64,000 bases of DNA from Pseudoalteromonas sp. GTDB lineage: Bacteria > Pseudomonadota > Gammaproteobacteria > Enterobacterales > Alteromonadaceae. The notes below the pieces were generated by a model. That model searched no databases. It saw nothing but the letters and a program-made list of their open reading frames with translations, and had not been told where the DNA came from. Numbering within the stretch: the stretch's first letter is position 1; each line of letters begins with the position of its first letter. Below are positions 1 through 7,284 of this stretch, in pieces. The stretch spans positions 186,001 through 250,000 of the forward strand of contig NZ_JAGYIU010000005.1 of the NCBI RefSeq assembly GCF_018402495.1, in the 5' to 3' direction. A program made the position numbers and the translations under genes.

Positions 1-2
1 AC

Positions 3-78
3 TGGTGCTGATAGGCAGATTTGAACTGCCGACCTCACCCTTACCAAGGGTGCGCTCTACCAACTGAGCTATATCAGC
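3..78 (-). tRNA. tRNA-Thr (anticodon GGT)
   Basis: The reverse strand folds as a 76-nt cloverleaf with GCTGATA/TATCAGC acceptor strands, a D-arm with AGCTCAGTTGGTAGAGC, an anticodon loop with GGT, a T-arm containing TTCAAAT, and an encoded CCA. It is the last of four tRNAs transcribed leftward. The order Thr-Tyr-Gly-Thr is the one that precedes tufB in many gammaproteobacteria, so tufB probably lies just outside the left edge; that is inference. Confidence 0.97.
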
Positions 79-88
79 ATCATCAAAT

Positions 89-163
<75 letters not shown>

Positions 164-209
164 TTTAAGGAACCTGTTCTTAAACTACCTCTAACCGTCT
201 AGAATAAAG

Positions 210-294
210 TGGTGGAGGGAGCTGGATTCGAACCAGCGAAGGCTGAGCCGTCAGATTTACAGTCTGATCCCTTTGGCCGCTCGGGAACCCCTCC
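210..294 (-). tRNA. tRNA-Tyr (anticodon GTA)
   Basis: The reverse strand gives an 85-nt class II tRNA with acceptor GGAGGGG/CCCTCC, anticodon GTA in the loop CTGTAAA, a long variable arm (GGCTCAGCCTTCG region) and an encoded CCA. The long variable arm and GTA anticodon identify it as tyrosine tRNA. Confidence 0.97.
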
Positions 295-333
295 ACGATA
301 ATTCTTTACTAAGCACTTCCGGTAAAAGGAAAG

Positions 334-409
<76 letters not shown>

Positions 410-430
410 ACTGCTTTAGTACGGGGCGAG

Positions 431-459
431 ATTCTAGAGTAAGGTTTATTGGGATGCAA
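431..459 (-). promoter_or_regulatory. Sigma-70 promoter of the tRNA cluster
   Basis: On the minus strand a -35 box TTGCAT (454-459) is followed after exactly 17 bp by a -10 box TAGAAT (431-436). Then comes a GC-rich discriminator (CTCGCCCC) before the first tRNA. A GC-rich discriminator at a stable-RNA promoter is the usual signature of stringent (ppGpp/DksA) control, which I infer here. Confidence 0.8.
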
Positions 460-535
460 CCAAAAAATTAAAAAAAATGTGATTTAATGCTTTAAATGCT
501 CACTATTCGCGCAAAAAGCTGTTTTTTTGTTGTTT

Positions 536-1234
536 TTAACTCTTTTTAGCTAACTCATACCAGTAATTTAAGCCTTTCATTACTAGCATTGGGTCGAAAA
601 TACTCTGTGAAAAATGCCCTTGTAACAGCTGACCATAACCACCCGCAAAAATTAAGAGGCTATTTTTTGTATTTAAATGCAATCTTGCTTGCTCAATGGC
701 ACCCATAGTTGCCACTAAGGCTCCGTTTTTTAACCCATTAGGGGTGTTTTTTCCAAGCTCATTAGCAAATGGCGTGTTTGCATCATCAAATACCCGCTGA
801 GTATTTTGAGTGAGTGATGAGGTCATTAAATCAAGCCCAGGTAATATCCAGCCTCCTAGATGCTGCCCATCATTATTGAGAACGTCTATGGTGGTAGCCG
901 TGCCAGCATCAACAACAATAGCAGCCGTATTAGGGTAAAGCGTATAACCGCTAATAAGCGCCAACCATCTATCTATACCCAAATTACCTACTTGCTGATA
1001 CGCGCAGCGTAACCCACTAAGCTCACTACTAACCGTAGCCTCAAAACAATCAATATTATGCGTTTTGGCTTGCGCTAATAATTGTTTAAGTAACTCGCTA
1101 CGACCAACACAAGCGTAAATAACAACCGTAATTTGCTGCCATGAAATATTATTAATATCACATGGCTGTATTTGCCCGTTTTCCCACAATACGGCTTTGA
1201 GTGAGGTATTACCTACATCAATGAGTAATCTCAT
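536..1234 (-). CDS. coaX: Type III pantothenate kinase CoaX
   Basis: This enzyme phosphorylates pantothenate with ATP, the first committed step of coenzyme A synthesis, in the cytoplasm. The 232-residue protein begins with the ASKHA-fold phosphate loop DVGNTSLKA (about residues 6-14). It also carries GIDRWLALISG near residue 83 and DAGTATTID near residue 108, all hallmarks of the CoaX family; the length is typical. Its ATG overlaps the birA stop by four bases (ATGA), so murB, birA and coaX look like one translationally coupled operon. The family needs a monovalent cation and is not feedback-inhibited by CoA. Confidence 0.95.
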   Translation of the reverse strand: MRLLIDVGNTSLKAVLWENGQIQPCDINNISWQQITVVIYACVGRSELLKQLLAQAKTHNIDCFEATVSSELSGLRCAYQQVGNLGIDRWLALISGYTLYPNTAAIVVDAGTATTIDVLNNDGQHLGGWILPGLDLMTSSLTQNTQRVFDDANTPFANELGKNTPNGLKNGALVATMGAIEQARLHLNTKNSLLIFAGGYGQLLQGHFSQSIFDPMLVMKGLNYWYELAKKS

Positions 1235-2223
1235 GCTTGCGCCTTTCTTAATGAAATCTCGCCGCCATAATAACTTTTCACTTCACCGTCTTGGCGAATA
1301 CGTACACCACCGTGCGCATCTATGCCTTCACAAATGCCACACCAACTACGATGCCCGGTATTAAGCTCTACCTGCTCGCCTGCAAACGCATTTAATGCAT
1401 TCCATTGTTGATACATAGTTTGTAAGCCATTCTCACGATATTGCGCTAAGCGTTGCTCTAGCCAATAAGTTAATGAAGCTACTAGTTGATTTTTATCTAG
1501 CTGCTGGGTGTGCTGACTTAAATCAGTCCATGCTTGGTCAATGTGCTGACTGGCACTTTGTGGCATATTTAAATTAATACCAATTCCTATCACCAACTGA
1601 CACGGCCCTTGTGGTTGCCCGTCTAATTCAACTAATACGCCAGCGAGCTTTTGTTTGTTTATATAAATGTCGTTTGGCCATTTAAGCTCTACTTCAATAT
1701 CATAAAGTGCTTTTATCGCATCATACACCGCTAAACCAACAGCAATCGATACGCCCATAGCGGCTTGTAAACCATCATCTAATCGCCAAAAATAACTGTA
1801 GTATAAGTTAGCACCAAAGGGTGATTGCCATACTCGCCCTCGACGCCCCCGCCCTGCTTGCTGCATTTCGGCAACGATTACCGTGCCCGTCTGAAGTGGT
1901 GTTTTAGCCTGAATGCGGCGCATTAGTTCGCTGTTGGTTGAATCAATAAGCGGCTGCACTTCAATATTAGCGGTATTTTGCCCTAACTCAGCATAAAGCT
2001 GTTGTATTTTTTCCTGATTAAGTAACCCTACTTGGTTATTTAAGTAATAGCCTTTACCTGTAACTTTAAATACATCTAAGCCCATAGCTTGTAGGCTTTG
2101 AATGTGTTTACTAACAGCGGCACGACTAATTCCTAATTCCTCTCCTAAAGCTTGCCCAGAGACAAAACCACCTTCATTCAGTGCATTTAAAATAGCCAGC
2201 TTGTTTCCATCAGGTGCCTTCAT
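1231..2223 (-). CDS. birA: Biotin-protein ligase / biotin operon repressor BirA
   Basis: BirA activates biotin to biotinyl-AMP, transfers it to the carboxyl carrier protein of acetyl-CoA carboxylase, and represses biotin genes. I place the start at 2223, giving 330 residues: this ATG overlaps the murB stop as ATGA and starts right at the regulatory domain. An upstream in-frame start would add nine residues without reason. Residues 1-60 form a winged helix (GISRAAVSKHIQSL), so this is the bifunctional type. The biotinyl-AMP loop GRGRRGR is at 124-130 and KWPNDIYINKQKLAGVL follows in the catalytic core. A C-terminal SH3-like domain ends the protein. Confidence 0.96.
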   Translation of the reverse strand: MKAPDGNKLAILNALNEGGFVSGQALGEELGISRAAVSKHIQSLQAMGLDVFKVTGKGYYLNNQVGLLNQEKIQQLYAELGQNTANIEVQPLIDSTNSELMRRIQAKTPLQTGTVIVAEMQQAGRGRRGRVWQSPFGANLYYSYFWRLDDGLQAAMGVSIAVGLAVYDAIKALYDIEVELKWPNDIYINKQKLAGVLVELDGQPQGPCQLVIGIGINLNMPQSASQHIDQAWTDLSQHTQQLDKNQLVASLTYWLEQRLAQYRENGLQTMYQQWNALNAFAGEQVELNTGHRSWCGICEGIDAHGGVRIRQDGEVKSYYGGEISLRKAQA

Positions 2224-3230
2224 GCTGATTGCTCCAAAGAAATATGACATTCATTGTGTTGATTAATTAACCGCACTTCATGTTCTAAGCTTATGTTATA
2301 GCGCGCTAAAACAGTGTTTTGAATATGGGTGATCATGCTAATCAAATCATCCCCTGTACTATAACCATGGTTAACCAGTACCAGTGCTTGCTGCTGATGC
2401 ACTTCAATACCGGCAATTTTATATCCCTTTAATCCCGCTTGCTCTATTAACCACCCCGCAGCGACTTTATGATGACCGGCTCCATGCGGGTAATGAGGTA
2501 ACTCAGGGTACGTCGTAAGTAACTGCGCTAATTCACTATTGGTGATAATGGGGTTTTTAAAAAAGCTGCCCGCATTAGCCAGTTTATAAGGGTTTGGCAG
2601 TTTGATATTGCGTGTCTGTATCACCTGCTCACACACTTGTTGTGGCGTCGGGTTTATTAATTGCTGCAGCGGTCCATAATTGAGTACTGGTTGCCATGTT
2701 TTGGGCAACTTAAAATGCACTTGGGTGATCACCGCTTTATTCTTTAGCGCATGTTTAAATACGGATTCACGATAAGCAAAGTGGCATTGCTGATTAGTTA
2801 AGGATTTGAAGCAGTTGCTATTAATATCAAAATAGTCAACAGCTTCAATAAACTGCGCTATTTCTACACCGTAGGCACCAATATTTTGCACTGGCGCAGC
2901 TCCAACAGTACCTGGGATCAGTGCTAAATTTTCAAACCCAGCTATGCCTTGCTCAAGCAAGTATGTCACTAATTGATGCCAATTTTCACCGGCAGCCGCA
3001 CTAACTAAAAAGTCATTTTCCCGTTCTGTAATATTAATTCCTTGGGTCGCCATTTTAATAACCGTGCCAGCATAATCATTTAAAAAAATGGTATTACTGC
3101 CCTCACCTAACAGACAAAAAGGCGCTTTAAAGCTCTGAGTCTGAAGCTGCGCTGAGTCGGTGATCTCAATAAAATTTTGGCATTGGGTACTTAATGCAAA
3201 TGTATGAAGGGGTTGTAATGAGTGCGCCAC
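2220..3230 (-). CDS. murB: UDP-N-acetylenolpyruvoylglucosamine reductase MurB
   Basis: MurB is the FAD enzyme that reduces UDP-GlcNAc-enolpyruvate to UDP-MurNAc with NADPH in peptidoglycan synthesis. The 336-residue protein shows the FAD-binding stretch LLGEGSNTIF (about 41-50), GFENLALIPGTVGAAPVQNIGAYG-type residues near 118-140, the catalytic-serine motif GSFFKNP near 221 and a C-terminal LEHEVRLI with the family glutamate. It resembles the type I (E. coli) enzyme in length and motifs. It is first in the murB-birA-coaX operon and its stop overlaps the birA start. Confidence 0.96.
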   Translation of the reverse strand: MAHSLQPLHTFALSTQCQNFIEITDSAQLQTQSFKAPFCLLGEGSNTIFLNDYAGTVIKMATQGINITERENDFLVSAAAGENWHQLVTYLLEQGIAGFENLALIPGTVGAAPVQNIGAYGVEIAQFIEAVDYFDINSNCFKSLTNQQCHFAYRESVFKHALKNKAVITQVHFKLPKTWQPVLNYGPLQQLINPTPQQVCEQVIQTRNIKLPNPYKLANAGSFFKNPIITNSELAQLLTTYPELPHYPHGAGHHKVAAGWLIEQAGLKGYKIAGIEVHQQQALVLVNHGYSTGDDLISMITHIQNTVLARYNISLEHEVRLINQHNECHISLEQSA

Positions 3231-3372
3231 AAGGGTCCTAAAGGTACCAGTAATTAATCGCTCTAGTTTAACTCATCGTCGCAAATTGCGCATCAGCTTG
3301 TAAAAATTGTTCAACCCACTGTGGCAATCATGTTATAAAACGGGTACTTTTTTATTTGTACTCAAGGTAATT

Positions 3373-5214
3373 ATGAAAATCAAACCTCTTTTTTTAAGCC
3401 TCGCTATGGCCGGTATGTGCTCGCAAGCAATGGCTAGCGCTATTGATCAAAATTCCTACGCCAACCTTGATGATGTTATTACCACGCATTTAAACCTTGA
3501 TTTAGACATCGACTTTGCCGACAAGCAATTAGAAGGCTTTGTTGAGCATACGCTACAATGGAAAAACGCGAAAAGTAGAAAGCTAGTACTTGATACCCGA
3601 GACTTAGATATTGATAAAGTGATGTATCAAACAGCAAATAGCCATTGGCATAAAGCCAGTTTTAATCTTGCTAGCCGCGATGATGTTAAAGGCGCAAAAC
3701 TAACCATTACCTTTAAAAGCCAAGCTGAAAAAGTCCGTATTTACTACAACAGTCGCCCAGAAGCATCTGGCTTACAGTGGTTAACACCAAAGCAAACGGC
3801 AAGTAAAACGCACCCGTTTATGTATAGTCAATCGCAAGCGATTCATGCACGTAGTTGGATCCCAGTACAAGACACTCCAGCAATGCGGGTCACCTACTCG
3901 GCACGCATTCAAACTCCAAAAGATGTACGTGCAGTGATGAGCGCCGACAACAGCGATGCTCTTTTAAAAGATGGTGATTATACTTTTACTATGCCACAGG
4001 CCATTCCGCCTTACTTAATTGCCATAGGTGTCGGCAACCTTGAGTTTAAAGCTATGTCACATCAAACCGGCATCTTTGCCGAACCCAGTATTTTAGAAGC
4101 CTCGGTTGCCGAATTTAACGACACCCAATCGATGATCGACAAAGCCAACACAATGTATGGCGAATATGCATGGGGACGCTATGATTTACTTATGCTACCA
4201 CCTAGTTTTCCATTTGGTGGCATGGAAAATCCGCGCCTATCATTTATTACGCCTACAGTTGTTGCAGGCGATAAAAGTCTAGTTAACCTGATTGCGCATG
4301 AGCTTGCTCACTCTTGGTCTGGCAACTTAGTAACTAACGCCACGTGGGAAGACTTATGGTTAAATGAAGGCTTTACCTCGTACGTTGAAAACCGCATTAT
4401 GGAAGAAGTATTTGGTCGCGACCGCGCAGTAATGGAGCAAGCACTTGATGCTGCAAATCTTCGTGCGCAACTTAAAACCCTTGATGCACCCGACACACGT
4501 CTTAATTTAAAACTTAATGGCCGCGATCCAGATGATGCCTTTAGCTCAGTGCCTTACACAAAGGGTCAGCTATTTTTGCTCTATCTAGAAAATAAATATG
4601 GCCGTGATAAGTTTGATGACTTTGTTAAAACTTACTTTAATGAATTTGCGTTTAAATCGCTAACCACGGCGCAATTTGTTACTTACATCAAAGCTAACTT
4701 AATTGAAAAGTACCCTGGTGTAGTGAGCATAGATAAAATAAACGAGTGGGTTTTTGAGCCTGGTTTGCCAAGTGATGCACCTAATCCAACCTCTGACGCG
4801 TTCGATAAAGTAGATGCTGCAAAACAAGCATGGTTAAGTGGGGGTACAACTGCCACACAACTCCCTACTGCAAACTGGACAGTGCATGAGTGGCTATATT
4901 TTTTAAATAACCTACCACGCGATTTAAGCATTAAAAAAATGACTGAGTTAGACGGCGAGTTTAACTTAACTCAATCAACTAACGCAGAACGTGCATTTGC
5001 ATGGTACATGCTAGCGGTGAGTAACGGTTACCAGCCGATTTATCCTGCGCTTGATAAACACTTATCGAGTATTGGTCGTCGTAAATTAATTGTGCCTTTG
5101 TACAAAGCACTTATTACGAATGGTAAAAAAGACTGGGCGCAAAACGTGTATCTAAAAGCACGCCCAGGCTATCATTCACTTGCGCAAGGCACCATCGACG
5201 CACTATTTGAGTAA
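3373..5214 (+). CDS. Exported M1-family zinc aminopeptidase (LTA4 hydrolase-like)
   Basis: This is a predicted secreted or periplasmic aminopeptidase removing N-terminal residues from peptides. I start it at 3373 because AAGG lies just upstream and the protein then begins with a clean signal peptide (MKIKPLFLSLAMAGMCSQAMA); a longer reading adds 22 residues that hide it. The 613-residue protein carries the substrate-anchoring motif FGGMENP and the zinc site HELAHSW (H309, E310, H313). The third ligand E332 lies in WLNEGFTSY, giving HEXXH-X18-E. The surrounding text (TPTVVAGDKSL, GNLVTN) matches the leukotriene A4 hydrolase branch. A terminator follows. Confidence 0.93.
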   Translation: MKIKPLFLSLAMAGMCSQAMASAIDQNSYANLDDVITTHLNLDLDIDFADKQLEGFVEHTLQWKNAKSRKLVLDTRDLDIDKVMYQTANSHWHKASFNLASRDDVKGAKLTITFKSQAEKVRIYYNSRPEASGLQWLTPKQTASKTHPFMYSQSQAIHARSWIPVQDTPAMRVTYSARIQTPKDVRAVMSADNSDALLKDGDYTFTMPQAIPPYLIAIGVGNLEFKAMSHQTGIFAEPSILEASVAEFNDTQSMIDKANTMYGEYAWGRYDLLMLPPSFPFGGMENPRLSFITPTVVAGDKSLVNLIAHELAHSWSGNLVTNATWEDLWLNEGFTSYVENRIMEEVFGRDRAVMEQALDAANLRAQLKTLDAPDTRLNLKLNGRDPDDAFSSVPYTKGQLFLLYLENKYGRDKFDDFVKTYFNEFAFKSLTTAQFVTYIKANLIEKYPGVVSIDKINEWVFEPGLPSDAPNPTSDAFDKVDAAKQAWLSGGTTATQLPTANWTVHEWLYFLNNLPRDLSIKKMTELDGEFNLTQSTNAERAFAWYMLAVSNGYQPIYPALDKHLSSIGRRKLIVPLYKALITNGKKDWAQNVYLKARPGYHSLAQGTIDALFE

Positions 5215-5237
5215 CATAATAACGTTACCAATAAACT

Positions 5238-5263
5238 AAAAAGGGCTAAATTGGCCCTTTTTT
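5238..5263. terminator. Bidirectional rho-independent terminator
   Basis: A GGGC/GCCC hairpin flanked by an A run on the left and a T run on the right (AAAAAGGGC at 5238-5246, GCCCTTTTTT at 5254-5263) lies between the convergent aminopeptidase and YccT-like genes. It can stop transcripts from both sides. Confidence 0.85.
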
Positions 5264-5272
5264 AATGCTTAA

Positions 5273-5875
5273 CTATTTTGTTACTTTATCTAAAAAAGCC
5301 TGCCTTTCAGCAAGGGTTGCTTGTTGCCACCAAAAGTCGAGCATGGCTGCCGCGCTTGGCATGCCTTTTCCATTAATTGACGTAATCGGCTTAATGGGAC
5401 GACTCGGTTTTTGCGGACCCGCTGGGGTTTGTGTTGTTTGCTGGTTAAACTGAGTACTTTGAAGTTGTCGCTCGGCAATAATATTTAATGGTTTAGCTAA
5501 GGTGCTGCCTTTTGCTTTTAAGCTCACTTGAGGCGCCTGCGCAAATACTTTTGCCGCCACCGCATTTTCAGCACGATTAAATACCAAGGTGTAATCTTTA
5601 CCTGCTTCAATGGTTACATTCACCCAAAAAGGCGCGGATTCAATGACTTCATGATCGTCATAACCTAAATCGTATAAATCCGTGTATTTAAGTTTTAACT
5701 GATAAGTACCCGGCGCTAATTCAACATCATCAACACGGCTAAAAAACGAACTTTCAATGATTCGCTCACCCACTTGCAAAGGAACAAACTCCTCAGGAAA
5801 GTAAATATTTTCTGCCAAACTTGATGCACTCAGTAAGAGTGCCGCTACACTACCTAATAGTATTGATTTACGCAT
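5273..5875 (-). CDS. Exported DUF2057 (YccT/CsgI-like) protein
   Basis: The 200-residue protein starts at 5875, where AAGGAG sits six bases upstream and a signal peptide follows (MRKSILLGSVAALLLSASSLAE). A longer reading would add 20 unexplained residues. The mature part has the DUF2057 layout: a short beta-rich stretch (FVPLQVGERIIESSFFSR), then VELAPGTYQLKLKYTD and a long variable tail ending with a WW..A....AFLDK segment. E. coli YccT (CsgI) of this family is a periplasmic protein that lowers curli synthesis. Whether this homologue does so is unknown, but a CsgD-like regulator lies 0.7 kb away. Family assignment is by pattern only. Confidence 0.75.
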   Translation of the reverse strand: MRKSILLGSVAALLLSASSLAENIYFPEEFVPLQVGERIIESSFFSRVDDVELAPGTYQLKLKYTDLYDLGYDDHEVIESAPFWVNVTIEAGKDYTLVFNRAENAVAAKVFAQAPQVSLKAKGSTLAKPLNIIAERQLQSTQFNQQTTQTPAGPQKPSRPIKPITSINGKGMPSAAAMLDFWWQQATLAERQAFLDKVTK

Positions 5876-5967
5876 AATGACTCCTTTAGTTGATTTCAGT
5901 TTGACACTGCTAGCAAAATTTGTCATTAGTGACACATATATTAATCAAACAAATTAGAGTCATCATT

Positions 5968-6339
5968 ATGAGCCAAGAGACTATTTTTACTAAAATTATT
6001 AATCGCGAAATTCCAGCCGACATTATTTATGAAGATGAACTCGCGCTTGCATTTAAAGATATTAATCCACAAGCACCATTTCATGCGTTGATTATTCCTA
6101 AACAAGCGATTGCCACAATTAACGACGTAACCGAAGAAAACGCACACCTTGTTGGCCACTTATATGTAGTAGCTGCTAAACTTGCCAAGCAATTTAACTT
6201 TGCAGACGACGGTTACCGAGTAGTAATGAATTGCAATGAACACGGCGGGCAAACTGTTTATCACATTCACTTACATATGTTGGCAGGTAAAGAAATGGGC
6301 TGGCCTCCTTATCAAAACACCAAAAAAGTGGCGCTATAA
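5968..6339 (+). CDS. hinT: HIT-family purine nucleoside phosphoramidase HinT
   Basis: HinT hydrolyses adenosine phosphoramidates and adenylylated amines such as lysyl-AMP. The 123-residue protein starts MSQETIFTKIINREIPADIIYEDE-like, the usual HinT opening, which sets the start at 5968 rather than 48 bases earlier. The histidine triad HIHLHM has H99, H101 and H103, with ALIIPKQ near residue 40 and NEHGGQTVYH preceding the triad. Length and C-terminal WPP motif agree with E. coli HinT. It stands alone between YccT-like and LuxR-type genes. Confidence 0.94.
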   Translation: MSQETIFTKIINREIPADIIYEDELALAFKDINPQAPFHALIIPKQAIATINDVTEENAHLVGHLYVVAAKLAKQFNFADDGYRVVMNCNEHGGQTVYHIHLHMLAGKEMGWPPYQNTKKVAL

Positions 6340-6547
6340 TCACTTATTAAATCCTGTATCTTAAAAAATACATTAAAAATACGGCGTTTTTCTTATTTAC
6401 CAAAAAACAATTACTTATTTGCAACATTTATGTTTAAATAATCGCAAATCGCACCTTTCCTCCAGTGAAATAATGATTCTCTAATACAAAAGGTGTGCAG
6501 GGATTGTGGTAAGATTAACTAGCCAGCTTTATAAAGAGTAAAAAAAC

Positions 6548-7204
6548 ATGAGCAGTTCAGCCTTTTTGTTGTTAGATGAAGAACCAATTAACACTATTGG
6601 TATTAACGTTTTAGAGCCATTGTTAAAAACGCAAGGCCTTGACGTAACTACGGGTACAAATATTTTAGATGTTCCGGTAGGTACTCGCTTATTGTTCATT
6701 GAAACATCAAGTAAAGACGCATGGACAAAGCTAAAAGAGCAACTCGTTAATTTACGCATCAAGTGCGATATTGTGTTGTTTAATTTAGATGAAAATCCAG
6801 AGCTTGCTAATCGTGCATTACTTAGTGGTATTCGCGGCGTATTTTACACCACCGATAATGCCGATGTACTCATGAAAGGGATTCGTTTATTACTCGAAGA
6901 TCAGCTTTGGTATCGTCGTGATATTATGTGTAATGCACTTAACCGCATGCTGCAATTTAATAAAGACGCCCTGCATAAGCTAACTGATGGTGATATTGAA
7001 CCAATCAAGCTCACGAAGCGTGAAAAAGCAATTATCTCGTTAATGAGTAATGGTTCTAAAAATAAAGAAATTGCTGAAGAGTTAAGTATTAGCCCGCACA
7101 CGGTTAAAACTCATTTATACAGTGCATTTAGAAAAACTAAATGTCGTAACCGTATTGAATTACTTTCTTGGGCACAACAAAACATTCCCGACGAAATTCG
7201 TTAA
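6548..7204 (+). CDS. CsgD/VpsT-type LuxR-family transcriptional regulator
   Basis: This 218-residue protein has an N-terminal receiver-like domain and a C-terminal LuxR helix-turn-helix (LTKREKAIISLMSNGSKNKE, then AEELSISPHTVKTHL, about 154-190). The N domain lacks the acidic pocket and phospho-Asp of true receivers: FLLLDEEP stands in strand 1 and RLLFIETSS in strand 3. Its GVFYTTDNADVLMKGIRLLL segment lines up with E. coli CsgD. The position of the c-di-GMP motif of VpsT (W-[FLM]-[TS]-R) reads W121-Y-R-R124, keeping W and the last R. I infer control of biofilm or surface traits, perhaps c-di-GMP-responsive. AAGAG precedes the start and a terminator follows. Confidence 0.82.
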   Translation: MSSSAFLLLDEEPINTIGINVLEPLLKTQGLDVTTGTNILDVPVGTRLLFIETSSKDAWTKLKEQLVNLRIKCDIVLFNLDENPELANRALLSGIRGVFYTTDNADVLMKGIRLLLEDQLWYRRDIMCNALNRMLQFNKDALHKLTDGDIEPIKLTKREKAIISLMSNGSKNKEIAEELSISPHTVKTHLYSAFRKTKCRNRIELLSWAQQNIPDEIR

Positions 7205-7227
7205 CGTTTGTTTGAATAAATACCATA

Positions 7228-7251
7228 CAGGCACTTTAAGTGCCTGTTTTT
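7228..7251 (+). terminator. Rho-independent terminator after the LuxR regulator
   Basis: CAGGCACTTTAAGTGCCTG (7228-7246) is an almost perfect palindrome followed by five T residues. It separates the regulator from the histidine kinase, so the kinase should start after it, at 7285. Confidence 0.85.
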
Positions 7252-7284
7252 ATATCTTCTTTAAAAAACGCTGTTGGGGTCTTA

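Noticed and set aside
6340..6547. Small RNA or ORF between hinT and the LuxR regulator
   Set aside because: Only an AT-rich promoter-like stretch is visible, with no hairpin plus T run and no ORF with a ribosome binding site.
7240..7284. Upstream ATG as the start of the hybrid kinase
   Set aside because: It lies within the terminator hairpin of the preceding gene, so translation from it is unlikely.
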